Assembly (NCBI GenBank): GCA_031270825.1
Contig: JAISXH010000070.1
Location: forward strand, 1 to 56,082
DNA length: 56,082 nt
Origin: Bifidobacteriaceae bacterium
GTDB taxonomy: Bacteria > Actinomycetota > Actinomycetes > Actinomycetales > WQXJ01
Direction: 5' to 3'
The position numbers and the translations under genes were made by a program. Positions 34,842-42,565 of the stretch are shown here, piece by piece. Each line of letters opens with the position of its first letter. Within the stretch, counting starts at the first letter, position 1. The notes under the pieces were generated by a model, which saw only the letters and a list, made by a program, of their open reading frames with translations, ran no database searches and was not told the DNA's origin.

Positions 34842-36101
34842 TCACCCCTGCCCGGCCAGTTCTTCGAGCGGACCCTCGGACTTGTCGGTCCAGTAGGCCA
34901 GCTCGCCCCAAATCACGTACCGCTGTTCGGCCGAGAACATCGGGTGGCAGGTCGTCATGGTCATGATCCGCTGAGTCGGCTCGCCATCGGCCTCATTCGG
35001 CACCGGCCAGATCACCCTGGTGGCACTCGGATAGACGATCTCCCGGCCGCAGTTGGTCTCGCAGTCGCGGCCGCGCTCGCCGGGCAGAACCTTGTAGACA
35101 AAGTAGTACTGGGCGGTCTCCACAACCAGCGAATCGGCCGCCTGCAAGTCCGCCACCTTGTTGTACGGCTTGCCGTAGGTGGTCCGGTGAGCCGAGGTCG
35201 CGAAGTTGCCGATCTCGCCCGGACCCTGGGTGCCCTCGTAATGACCGATCAGACCCTTATTGAGTATTTTTACTCTATGGGTGCCTTCGACTATCGGCAC
35301 CTGATAGCCCTCCCCCCAACGCGGCACGTGCAAGATCCCCCAGGCCTCGCCGAAGGCCGGCACCGCCAGCGGGTTCTCATCCACCGGCGGCGGATCGACG
35401 GCCGGATCGTGCTGCGGAGCATACTGCCCGCCTGCGGCCGGGGCCGGTTCGATCCACTCCTTGTCTTCGACGATTTGCTGGCGGATGTCGCTGGCTTCCG
35501 CGTTCGCCTCGACGTCAGTCCAGACCAATTCCCAGACCACATACAGCCCCAGCACCACTCCCAGAGTGATCAGCACTTCGCCGATCACGCCCACAACCGC
35601 CGCGCCGCGACGCTTCTTGCGCTGATCGGAGCGTTGACGCCGGCTGGCGGACGATGCCGTCTGGTCACCCTCCGCAGGACCTGGCGCCGCCCGATCGCGC
35701 CCGTCGGCCGCCGCCACCAGGGCGTCCGGCGCGTACGCCGGAACAGGGATGGACGATTCGCGGACGCTCTGCTCCGCCCGGGCTGGCGGCGCGGTCGCCA
35801 CCGCAGCCGGGCTTTGGCCCTGGCTTGGACCCCGGTCCGCGCCTTGGGCGTCGAGGCGGCGAAGATCCCGGCCGGGCAACGGCGCACCCGGGGACGGGTA
35901 TCCGGGCGGGGGCGTCTCGGCGGGTCGCGTCTCGGGCGGTCGAGGTTCGGGTTGCTGGGTCTGGCGAGGTCGCGGTTCGGGCGGTTCCGTCATGGGAGGT
36001 CGCGGTTCGGGCGGGGCCGAGGCCGCCGCCTGCGGACCGATCGGACGCCAACGCGGCCGCAGACCCGAGTCCAGCTCAGGGTCGTCCGGCAAGAAAGTCA
36101 T
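34842..36101 (-). CDS. Class E sortase
   Basis: A 419-aa protein, ATG start overlapping the DUF881 gene by 4 bp. About 180 disordered Pro/Glu/Arg-rich residues with repeated PEPRPP units precede a TM helix (VVGVIGEVLITLGVVLGLYV). The sortase domain contains catalytic His305 (TSAHRTTYG) and Cys385 (MTTCHPMFSAEQRYV), typical of class E, which recognises LAxTG motifs. Two further Cys residues (DCETNC) may form a disulfide. It anchors surface proteins on the outer face. It forms an operon with a DUF881 protein and a small TM protein. Confidence 0.88.
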   Translation of the reverse strand: MTFLPDDPELDSGLRPRWRPIGPQAAASAPPEPRPPMTEPPEPRPRQTQQPEPRPPETRPAETPPPGYPSPGAPLPGRDLRRLDAQGADRGPSQGQSPAAVATAPPARAEQSVRESSIPVPAYAPDALVAAADGRDRAAPGPAEGDQTASSASRRQRSDQRKKRRGAAVVGVIGEVLITLGVVLGLYVVWELVWTDVEANAEASDIRQQIVEDKEWIEPAPAAGGQYAPQHDPAVDPPPVDENPLAVPAFGEAWGILHVPRWGEGYQVPIVEGTHRVKILNKGLIGHYEGTQGPGEIGNFATSAHRTTYGKPYNKVADLQAADSLVVETAQYYFVYKVLPGERGRDCETNCGREIVYPSATRVIWPVPNEADGEPTQRIMTMTTCHPMFSAEQRYVIWGELAYWTDKSEGPLEELAGQG

Positions 36102-36868
36102 GGTCCAGTCCAGTCCTCTGCTTCCAACGTCGAGTCGATTGCTCTCGCGTACCGTAGCGCCGATGACACCAGCGTGTCACCCGGGATGGTCAGCTTATCC
36201 TCGTCCACCGTGCCCCAAGTCAACCCCAGACGGCTAGCGCGTTCGCGGTAGGCGTGGACCGCCGGTGAAACGTCGAGATGGTCACGCATTTCGGCGGCGG
36301 GACCAATGGCGGAGATCAGATACGGCGGCGAGTAGACCCGGCCAGCCACCAAAACGACGTTGCCAACGCACTTGATCACCGTGGCAGAGGTCACCCGATG
36401 GCCTTGGACCGCCACAACCTCCGCCCCGCCCGCCCATAGGGCGTTCATGACCGCGTCTATGTCTTGTTGGTGAACCAGCAGGTCCGAGGCCGAAAAGGCG
36501 GTGCCGGGAGGTACGCCGCCGGCCCGGTCGGCATCGTCCAAAGTCACTGTCAGGCCGGGACCCGCGACTTCGGCGGTCCCGGCCGCCACCGCCAACTCCG
36601 GGGAGGCGGCCCCCTGCGGGGTATCCACAGTTCCGACCAAAGCTTCCACTGCGGCGGCCAACTCGGCCTGGCGTTCCTGCAACTCCTCGACCTCGCGGTC
36701 GCGGGCGGTCACCAGCCCACGCAAACCAGGGGCGTCGCGCATGTCGGAAGCCCGGCCCGGAGTGGCGTTCCAGACGAACAGCCAACCGGCCAACAGCGCG
36801 ACCAATCCGACCGACAGCGCCTGGCGTCGCCTTGTCGCCTGGGCGGCCCGGCGCTGACCAGTTGGCAT
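36098..36868 (-). CDS. DUF881 family membrane protein
   Basis: A 256-aa protein, ATG start with AAAGGA 11 nt upstream. An N-terminal TM helix (LSVGLVALLAGWLFVWNATP) is followed by a coiled-coil-like segment (ARDREVEELQERQAELAAAV) and the DUF881 fold (GPGLTVTLDDADR; LLVHQQDIDAVMNALWAGGA; NVVLVAGRVYSPPYLISAIG). DUF881 proteins occur near division genes in Firmicutes and actinobacteria and are thought to act at the septum or membrane; the exact job is unknown. Mycobacterium tuberculosis has a DUF881 gene at the same place beside crgA. Divergent from crgA. Confidence 0.85.
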   Translation of the reverse strand: MPTGQRRAAQATRRRQALSVGLVALLAGWLFVWNATPGRASDMRDAPGLRGLVTARDREVEELQERQAELAAAVEALVGTVDTPQGAASPELAVAAGTAEVAGPGLTVTLDDADRAGGVPPGTAFSASDLLVHQQDIDAVMNALWAGGAEVVAVQGHRVTSATVIKCVGNVVLVAGRVYSPPYLISAIGPAAEMRDHLDVSPAVHAYRERASRLGLTWGTVDEDKLTIPGDTLVSSALRYARAIDSTLEAEDWTGP

Positions 36869-37022
36869 GTGACCGAATCGTCCTTTCGTGGTTCGGAAAG
36901 GGCGGCGTTATCCAACGCCCTCCTAGCTGAGTACCCTGTTACAAGATATCCGCACTTGCGCTCAGCTCTTGCGCCTTGTCGGCGCCGCCGGGGCTGGGCC
37001 CACACCCGAGGGAGAAACAAAG

Positions 37023-37274
37023 GTGCCTGAGTCGAGGTCGCGCCGCAAGAAGAAGCAGACCTATATCGCCCCGCCGGTCTCCAAGGCGGCGAAGCCCTCG
37101 CCGCAGTGGTGGGCGCCGGTGATGGTTTCGGTCATGATCCTGGGGCTGGTCTGGGTGGTGGTCTATTACCTGTCGCAGGGCGCGCTGCCGATAAGGCAGA
37201 TCGGCAACTGGAATCTGGGGATCGGCTTCGCCCTGATCTTGGGCGGCTTCGGCATGACCGCCGGCTGGCGCTGA
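37023..37274 (+). CDS. crgA: CrgA: cell division protein
   Basis: An 83-aa protein. GTG 37023 is preceded by GAGGGAG at the right distance; upstream in-frame codons lack a ribosome site. The N-terminus is short and basic (ESRSRRKKKQTYIAPP), followed by two TM helices (WWAPVMVSVMILGLVWVVVY and WNLGIGFALILGGFGMTAGW). CrgA recruits division proteins and binds FtsZ and PBPs in mycobacteria and coordinates septation in streptomycetes. Its location near pknA/pknB is conserved. Confidence 0.9.
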   Translation: MPESRSRRKKKQTYIAPPVSKAAKPSPQWWAPVMVSVMILGLVWVVVYYLSQGALPIRQIGNWNLGIGFALILGGFGMTAGWR

Positions 37275-37761
37275 CTCAGGCGCCGGGCCTGGAACCGGCC
37301 CTTGTGCCGACCCTGGCGCTGACCTTGGAGCCGACCCGGCCGCATTCTGGCGGCCCTGGGGTTTTCACTCGGTCTGTGGTTTGGGGCACCCGGCTGACGC
37401 TCCCCGGGAAACCGTTTTCCCTGGTCGGGGCAGCGTTTGCCTGCCGCGTTTCCGCTGGTCAGCGTCCCGCTGCCGTGCGTCGACACGGTCGGAGCGTGGT
37501 TATTCACCACGCTCCTGGGTTGGCGCCCTTTCATCCCCAGGTGGGGACAAACCTGGGGAAAACTACATCTCTGTAATTCTGGTTCTAGGCGGGTTTCCCA
37601 CCGCTCGAGTCGCCGGACACCGGCCCCTGACCAGCTTTTCCCACAGGCCACCGCTGTTTGTCCACAGTTCCCTTGGGATAACTCCGAGACCGCTGGCGCC
37701 GGCCGTTGGCCGGGTGAGACCTGCGCTGCGGCCTGAAACTAGGCGCTCTGGCGGCCGGCTC
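37275..37761. other. 487-bp non-coding gap with DnaA-box-like sequences
   Basis: The gap lies between the 3' ends of crgA and the rhomboid gene, which converge, so no promoters are needed here. It contains one perfect TTGTCCACA (37658-37666). Near matches are TGGGGACAA (37543-37551), TGGGGAAAA (37554-37562), TTATTCACC (37500-37508), TTTCCCACA (37637-37645) and GGGATAA (37676-37682). Two hairpins are present: the 10-bp stem at 37491-37515, and CCCCAGGT/ACCTGGGG at 37535-37558. The pattern resembles origin or dnaA-region sequence. I see no coding frame or RNA gene that I can name. Confidence 0.5.
37491..37515. terminator. Perfect 10-bp stem-loop between convergent genes
   Basis: GGAGCGTGGT-TATTC-ACCACGCTCC forms a perfect stem with a 5-nt loop. 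It could end transcription from crgA, 217 bp upstream, or from the rhomboid gene on the other strand. There is no T-run. The loop overlaps a DnaA-box-like TTATTCACC, so a protein-binding role is an alternative. Confidence 0.35.
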
Positions 37762-38640
37762 TCAGGCGGCGAGGCTCCACGACCACGGCGATGCGGTCAA
37801 GAAGACGATCAAGGCGACCACCACCGGCACCGTCACCCCGACCACCCAGGCGCGCCGGCGCCGCCGGTCCGGGCGGACGTGGATGTAAGCCCACGCCATC
37901 GCTCCGCCCACCAGCAGGCCGCCCACATGACCCTGCCAAGAGATGTTCGGCACTGTGAAGCTCAGCACTAGATTCAGGCCGATCACCCCCACTATCCCGT
38001 TGATGTTGCTCCCCAAGCGCCGCCCTGCCATCAGAGCGGCCGCGAACAGCCCGAAGACCGCCCCCGAGGCGCCGACGGTGCCGCTGTAAGCGGCCTGGTC
38101 GGTGAAATCGAAGACCCGGAAATAGGCCAGGATCAAAGCATGCCCGCCCAGGGCCGAACCGAGGTAGAGAGCGGCCAGGCGTGAACGGCCGAACAACTGC
38201 TCCATGAAGCTGCCGACCACCCACAGGGCGTACATGTTGAACGCCAGGTGCAAGACGCCGCCGTGCAGGAAGGCCGCTGTGACGATGCGCCACGGCTGGT
38301 GCCACACGGCCGCCGGCGCGAACATCCAGTCCCATGTCAACTGACCACCGGTGACCTGCTGGGCCACGAACGCCACCACGCACAGCCCGATCGCCGTGAT
38401 GGTGACCACCGGCGCCCCGGCGGAGATCGGCGCGCCCAGGGCCGAACGAGCCGCCGGCATCTGGCGGGCCGCCTGCCTGACGCAGTCGGGGCATTGCACC
38501 CCCACGGCGGCTTGCACCTGGCATTCGGGACAGACCGGGCGGGCGCAGCGCTGGCAACGCACCAGGGCGGGACGTCCGGGATGGCGGTAACAGCGCGAAT
38601 CGGCGGCGTCCGCCTGGCCGGCCCGAGCGGCATCGTTCAC
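37762..38640 (-). CDS. Rhomboid intramembrane serine protease with zinc ribbon
   Basis: A 292-aa protein, GTG start overlapping the cyclophilin gene by 4 bp. The N-terminal 60 residues hold Cys/His pairs (CYRHPGRPALVRCQRC; CPECQ; CPDC) forming a B-box-like zinc domain. Six or so TM helices follow, with the rhomboid catalytic Ser in GASGAVFG (about residue 190) and His in WQGHVGG (about 235). The enzyme cleaves within the membrane. Substrates are unknown. The same zinc-domain rhomboid commonly follows ppiA in actinobacteria. Confidence 0.9.
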   Translation of the reverse strand: MNDAARAGQADAADSRCYRHPGRPALVRCQRCARPVCPECQVQAAVGVQCPDCVRQAARQMPAARSALGAPISAGAPVVTITAIGLCVVAFVAQQVTGGQLTWDWMFAPAAVWHQPWRIVTAAFLHGGVLHLAFNMYALWVVGSFMEQLFGRSRLAALYLGSALGGHALILAYFRVFDFTDQAAYSGTVGASGAVFGLFAAALMAGRRLGSNINGIVGVIGLNLVLSFTVPNISWQGHVGGLLVGGAMAWAYIHVRPDRRRRRAWVVGVTVPVVVALIVFLTASPWSWSLAA

Positions 38641-39158
38641 GGCAAGACGTCAACCGAGTCGATGACGATCTCCTCCAGCGGGCGGTCATTCCGGCCGACG
38701 GGCGTGGCCGCGATCGCGTCCACGACCTCGCGCGAGGCCTGGTCGACGACCCGCCCGAAGATGGTGTGGGCGGTGTTGAGGTGCGGGGTCGGCGCGACGG
38801 TGATGAAGAACTGCGACCCGTTGGTGCCCCGACCGGCGCGCAGGCCGGCATTCGCCATGGCGACCAAGTAAGGCTCCGCAAAGGTGCGGCTGGGAACGAT
38901 CTCGTCGTCGAAGGTGTAACCGGGGCCGCCCGTGCCGGTGCCCAGGCGGTCGCCGGTCTGGATCATGAAGCCCTCGATGACACGGTGGAAGGGGACGCCG
39001 TTGTAGAACGGCCCCTGGCCTACCTGCTCGGTTGCCGGGTCGCGCCAGGGCTTGGAGCCTTCGGCCAGGCCGACGAAGTTGGCTACTGTGGCGGGCGCCG
39101 TGTCCTCGAACAACTCGAATTGGATGTCGCCTTTGGAAGTGTGAAGAATCGCATGCAT
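38637..39158 (-). CDS. ppiA: Cyclophilin-type peptidyl-prolyl isomerase
   Basis: A 173-aa protein. I chose ATG 39158, giving the standard start MHAILHTSKGDIQFELF; longer alternatives add a basic, unconserved leader. Cyclophilin motifs are present: VPFHRVIEGFMIQTGD with the catalytic Arg, FDDE, MANAGLRAGRGTNGSQFFIT and HTIFGRVV. No signal peptide, so it is cytosolic and assists protein folding. It matches the cytosolic PpiA at the equivalent origin-proximal place in M. tuberculosis. GTGA overlap with the rhomboid gene. Confidence 0.93.
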   Translation of the reverse strand: MHAILHTSKGDIQFELFEDTAPATVANFVGLAEGSKPWRDPATEQVGQGPFYNGVPFHRVIEGFMIQTGDRLGTGTGGPGYTFDDEIVPSRTFAEPYLVAMANAGLRAGRGTNGSQFFITVAPTPHLNTAHTIFGRVVDQASREVVDAIAATPVGRNDRPLEEIVIDSVDVLP

Positions 39159-39438
39159 CCCGCCATCTTTCCATGTCTTGGTGGTGGTCGGGTCCTGCCC
39201 GGCGCGTCGCCCAGGACCGCAGCGGCGCCTACGGCCCAAGCATTCGCCCTCGGTCCGCGTTCAAGGCCGCCAGAACCTGGCTGGCCAGGGAATCCGAGTC
39301 GTTGACCGGAGCGTCCTCGGCGCGATCCAGGACGGACATGTTCCAGACCGCCTCGCAGACCGTGCGCCGATGGCCCTAGCATGGGATAGCGATGTTGCCA
39401 AGCCCGGCAGCAGATTGACAGATTCTAAGGAGAATCCC

Positions 39439-40137
39439 ATGGCCAAATTGCGCTCTTGTTGTGTCAGCGCCAATCCGACCCCGAATGCCTCGCCGTGGGC
39501 CGACAAAGCCGCCGAACTGGCCGAATCGGCCAAGTCTGTCGCCACCACCGTGGCCGATTTGATCGCCACTAAGAGCGGTCCGCGCCTGGGCGCCGCGTGG
39601 GAGTGGGTTTCGCCCAGGGTTGAGACGGCCTGGCGCAGAGGCATCACGGCGGCTGCGCCCAAGATCGAAGAAGCCGCTCAAGCTTTGGCACCCCGGGTCG
39701 ATGACGCCCGTGACGCGATTGTCGAACGCGCCCTGCCGGCGATTGTCGCCGCTGTCGATTCGGCCGCTCGCGCCGCCGCCGGCGCCGGCGCCGAAGCGGC
39801 CAAGGAGGTCAAGAAAGCCAAGCGCCGCCGCGGCGGCAAAGCGATCGGCTGGGGCTTGGCCGGCGCCGCGTTGGCGGGCGTGGTCTTCTGGCTCTGGCGC
39901 CAGACCCGGCCGGTGACCGACCCATGGGCGGAGGAGGATTGGGAGGACTTCGAGGCCCCTCCCGAGGAAGACATCGCCGATGCCGCCGGTGACGCCGTCG
40001 AAGCCGTCGGCGAGGCCGCCGGCCATGCCGTCAAGGCGGTCACCGACGCGGCCAAGAAGGCCAGCGGCGCCGTCAAGAAAGCCGGCGACGCGGTCAAGAA
40101 GGCCGCCACCGACACCATTCACCCCGCCGACGACTAA
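39439..40137 (+). CDS. Helical single-TM protein (DUF5324-like position and shape)
   Basis: A 232-aa protein, ATG start with AAGGAG 6 nt before. Long amphipathic Ala/Lys/Asp-rich helices (DKAAELAESAKSVATTVADL; IEEAAQALAPRVDDA) precede a basic patch (KKAKRRRGGKA), a TM helix (AIGWGLAGAALAGVVFWLW), the acidic tail start TDPWAEEDWEDFE and further YtxH/LEA-like repeats (AVKKAGDAVKKAATD). The layout is like the DUF5324 protein that accompanies cyclophilin in Streptomyces. Membrane association is likely; function unknown. Divergent from ppiA. Confidence 0.7.
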   Translation: MAKLRSCCVSANPTPNASPWADKAAELAESAKSVATTVADLIATKSGPRLGAAWEWVSPRVETAWRRGITAAAPKIEEAAQALAPRVDDARDAIVERALPAIVAAVDSAARAAAGAGAEAAKEVKKAKRRRGGKAIGWGLAGAALAGVVFWLWRQTRPVTDPWAEEDWEDFEAPPEEDIADAAGDAVEAVGEAAGHAVKAVTDAAKKASGAVKKAGDAVKKAATDTIHPADD

Positions 40138-40188
40138 GCACAATCACCGTCCCTTTGCGTAATTACGCAAGGGGACGGTGATTGTGCT
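40137..40188. repeat. 52-bp near-perfect palindrome at the end of two converging genes
   Basis: The left arm (40137-40162) and right arm (40163-40188) are each 26 bp and match with one mismatch (TTT versus CTT). There is no spacer; the centre is GCGTAATTACGC. The last stop codon of the 39439 gene starts in it and the epimerase's stop lies at its centre. It could form a very strong bidirectional terminator. The size and perfection also suit a mobile palindromic repeat. Confidence 0.8.
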
Positions 40189-41170
40189 GATTTATTAGGG
40201 CGCGGATGGCGGTTTCGGCTGTGGCGTCCAGAAACTCGAAGCCGGAGGCCTCCAGCACGCAGGGGCGGACCGGCTGTGAGGCCAAGAGCAGGTCCTGGGC
40301 GGCGCCATCGAGCGCGGCACGCAAGAGCGGCGCCGGAACGGTCAGCCAGCAGGGGCGCCGCAAGGCCCGGGCCAGCGCCTGGCTGATTTCGCCCGCAGTC
40401 GCCGGAGCCGGGCCGACCAGGTTGACCGGACCTTCGATGGACTCGTTTTGGAGGGCGAACGCCCAGGCCCGGACCTCATCCCGGAGCGATATCCAGGGCC
40501 AGAACTGGCGACCGCTGCCGAAGCGGCCGCCCAGGCCCAGCTTGGTGGTCAGGATCAAGGGCTTCAAGGCTCCTTCATCGGGCGCCAGCACCAGGCCGGT
40601 CCGGGCCCGCACCAGCCGGGTCGCCGCCGCCGCCGGCAGCGCCGCCGCTTCCCAGGCCCGCACAACAGCCGCCAAGAAGCCGCCGCCGGAGGGCGAAGAC
40701 TCGGTCAACGATGCCGGCGGCCACGTCCCTCCAGCACATCCGTCAAGGGCGGAACCCGGCGACGCGGCCACCTTCCCGCGCCGGTGAGCACCCGTGCCTG
40801 CCGTTGCCACGCCAGCGTCACCGTAGAAGCCGGTGGCGCTCGCCGACACCCAGACCGCAGGCGGACGCTCGGACTCGAGGATGGCTTGGGCCAGGGCGCC
40901 AGCGGTGTCGACCCGAGAGGACATGATTTGGCGACGGTACGCCCTGGTCCAGGGCAGCTTGGCGATTGGGGCGCCGCTAAGCGATGCGATTGCGTCCGCC
41001 CAGGTCACAGCCGCCGCAGGCACCGAGCCGACCCTACCCTCCCAGGTGTATTCGCCCTCCGTGGTGGCGGCCCGCCGGACCAGCGCCCGGACATCGTGGC
41101 CGTCTGCGGCCAATTGCGCTCGCAGAGCCCGTCCGATCAAGCCTGAAGCGCCCGCCATCAAGATACGCAT
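40163..41170 (-). CDS. TIGR01777-type NAD(P)-dependent epimerase
   Basis: A 335-aa protein, ATG start. The N-terminal Rossmann motif GASGLIG (7-13) is followed by family-typical segments: KLPWTRAYRRQIMSSRVDTA, VWVSASATGFYGD, LVRARTGLVLAPDEGALKPL, FWPWISLRDEV and GPVNLVGPAPATAGEISQAL. These mark the SDR39U1/YfcH/TIGR01777 subfamily of extended short-chain dehydrogenases, substrate unknown. The last seven residues (HNHRPLA) are encoded by the palindrome and may be an acquired tail. An Arg/Gly-rich insertion near residue 130 (TGAHRRGKVAASPGSA) is unusual for the family. Confidence 0.85.
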   Translation of the reverse strand: MRILMAGASGLIGRALRAQLAADGHDVRALVRRAATTEGEYTWEGRVGSVPAAAVTWADAIASLSGAPIAKLPWTRAYRRQIMSSRVDTAGALAQAILESERPPAVWVSASATGFYGDAGVATAGTGAHRRGKVAASPGSALDGCAGGTWPPASLTESSPSGGGFLAAVVRAWEAAALPAAAATRLVRARTGLVLAPDEGALKPLILTTKLGLGGRFGSGRQFWPWISLRDEVRAWAFALQNESIEGPVNLVGPAPATAGEISQALARALRRPCWLTVPAPLLRAALDGAAQDLLLASQPVRPCVLEASGFEFLDATAETAIRALINQHNHRPLA

Positions 41171-41326
41171 GGGGGCAACCCTACGCTGGCGTGGCCGCTG
41201 TTCCGATGAGCGCCGCCGCCAGCCGCGGCTGTGCGCGCGGGTTCGATCAGCTGTCTAGCGCTCCCGCGCGGTTGGTCTTCACGACCGCTCAGAGCACGGA
41301 CTGGCGCCCAGCAGCCGAAGGGGTTG

Positions 41327-42565
41327 TCAGCCCGCGTCCGCTGTCTGCATGCGCAGACGGCCCGCCAGCAGGCCCACCGCCGCGAAGACCGCCGCGAACA
41401 GGAGTTCCACCGCCAAAGGCCCCAGGTAAGGGGCCAGCGAATCCCACGAGAAGTCTGTTAGCCGGCCCGCCGCCTCGACGGCGCGCACATGCCAGTGGGT
41501 GGGCGTGAACGGCGCGATGGCGGCCATGGTCCCCGAGGGCTCGATCCCGGCCGTGAACAGGCCTCCCAGGAACGCGAACGCCAACCCGGCAATGGTGCCC
41601 AACCCGTTCAACGCCGCCGGGCCCAAGCCCAGCGCCCCGGCCAAGAACCCCATCGCCAGCGGCACCGCCGTGTAGACCAGCGCGGCCGCCATCGCCAGCG
41701 CGAACCGCCCGGGGGCAGCGGTCAGCACCCCAAGCCCGCCGACAATCGGCACCAGAGACAAGAGCCCAACCCACAGCCAGGCGGCGACGCACACCGCCAC
41801 CCCGGCCAGCCCCAGCCCGGCGGCCATCCGCCTCGGCGCCAGCGGCGAAGCCAAGTTGCGCCGCCGCACCTCGCCCGTCTGGAACGAGTGGAACAGCAGC
41901 CCCGTCAGCACCAGAACCCCGGCGGTCAGCGGATAGGCCGCGTAGTTGACGTAGACGCCGAACCTCTGGGTGTCCGTCTGCGACGCCGGCCGCGCCACCA
42001 CCGTCTGCTTCACGCCCAGGTCCGCCAGCCTCCCGGCCTGCGCCAACGCCTGGTCCAGGCCCGCGCCCGGGTTCGCGATCAACCCCGCGCGCACCAGCCG
42101 CAGATAGGTGTTGGTCACCTGCTCCAGGTACCGGCTCTGCGCGGACTCCAAGGTGGCCACGGTCTCCAGGGCCGATGCCGTCGCCTCCCCACCGCCGTCC
42201 CCACCGCCCGGGTCCGCTGCGGCCAGCGCCGACGCGACGAACTCCTCCTGGTAACCGGACGGGACCACCGCTATGTAGGCGACGTCGCCGCTGGCCGCGG
42301 CGTCCTGGAGGTCGCGGCTGGTGGACCCGATCTCGACCGGTGTGCCTCGGCTCGCCAGGTACGCCGTCAGGGCGTGGGAGAGGGCGGAACCGTCGTGGTC
42401 CACCACGGCCACTGTCGGCTTGATCGCGACAATCCCGCTTGTGGCCTGGTCCGACATCGCCCCCGCCATCAAGAACACACCCACCAGGCCCAAGGCGCCC
42501 AGGTGGGTCAGCGGTAACGCCGGGCGCCGGATGATCAGCCGCAACGCGGTCCTAAAGATGCTCAT
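41327..42565 (-). CDS. ABC-2 type exporter permease (second of two)
   Basis: A 412-aa protein. ATG 42565 has AGGAGG 7 nt upstream and overlaps the previous permease by 14 bp. One TM helix near the N-terminus (LGALGLVGVFLMAGAM), a roughly 165-residue extracytoplasmic domain and six TM helices at the C-terminal end give the ABC-2/YhgE topology. The last segment (FAAVFAAVGLLAGRLRMQ) closes the membrane part. It acts with the 42552 permease and 43880 ATPase to export an unknown compound or lipid. No substrate can be told from sequence. Confidence 0.75.
   Translation of the reverse strand: MSIFRTALRLIIRRPALPLTHLGALGLVGVFLMAGAMSDQATSGIVAIKPTVAVVDHDGSALSHALTAYLASRGTPVEIGSTSRDLQDAAASGDVAYIAVVPSGYQEEFVASALAAADPGGGDGGGEATASALETVATLESAQSRYLEQVTNTYLRLVRAGLIANPGAGLDQALAQAGRLADLGVKQTVVARPASQTDTQRFGVYVNYAAYPLTAGVLVLTGLLFHSFQTGEVRRRNLASPLAPRRMAAGLGLAGVAVCVAAWLWVGLLSLVPIVGGLGVLTAAPGRFALAMAAALVYTAVPLAMGFLAGALGLGPAALNGLGTIAGLAFAFLGGLFTAGIEPSGTMAAIAPFTPTHWHVRAVEAAGRLTDFSWDSLAPYLGPLAVELLFAAVFAAVGLLAGRLRMQTADAG

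Noticed and set aside
34442-34966. Frame running across the 23-bp repeats and into the sortase region
   Set aside because: Composition and overlap with minus-strand genes indicate a chance frame.
37275-37761. Calling the gap oriC outright
   Set aside because: Only one perfect DnaA box and no dnaA or dnaN nearby; kept as a hypothesis in the findings.
39178-39438. Longer start for the helical TM protein
   Set aside because: The added residues are an Arg/Pro-rich translation of the ppiA upstream region; ATG 39439 has AAGGAG.
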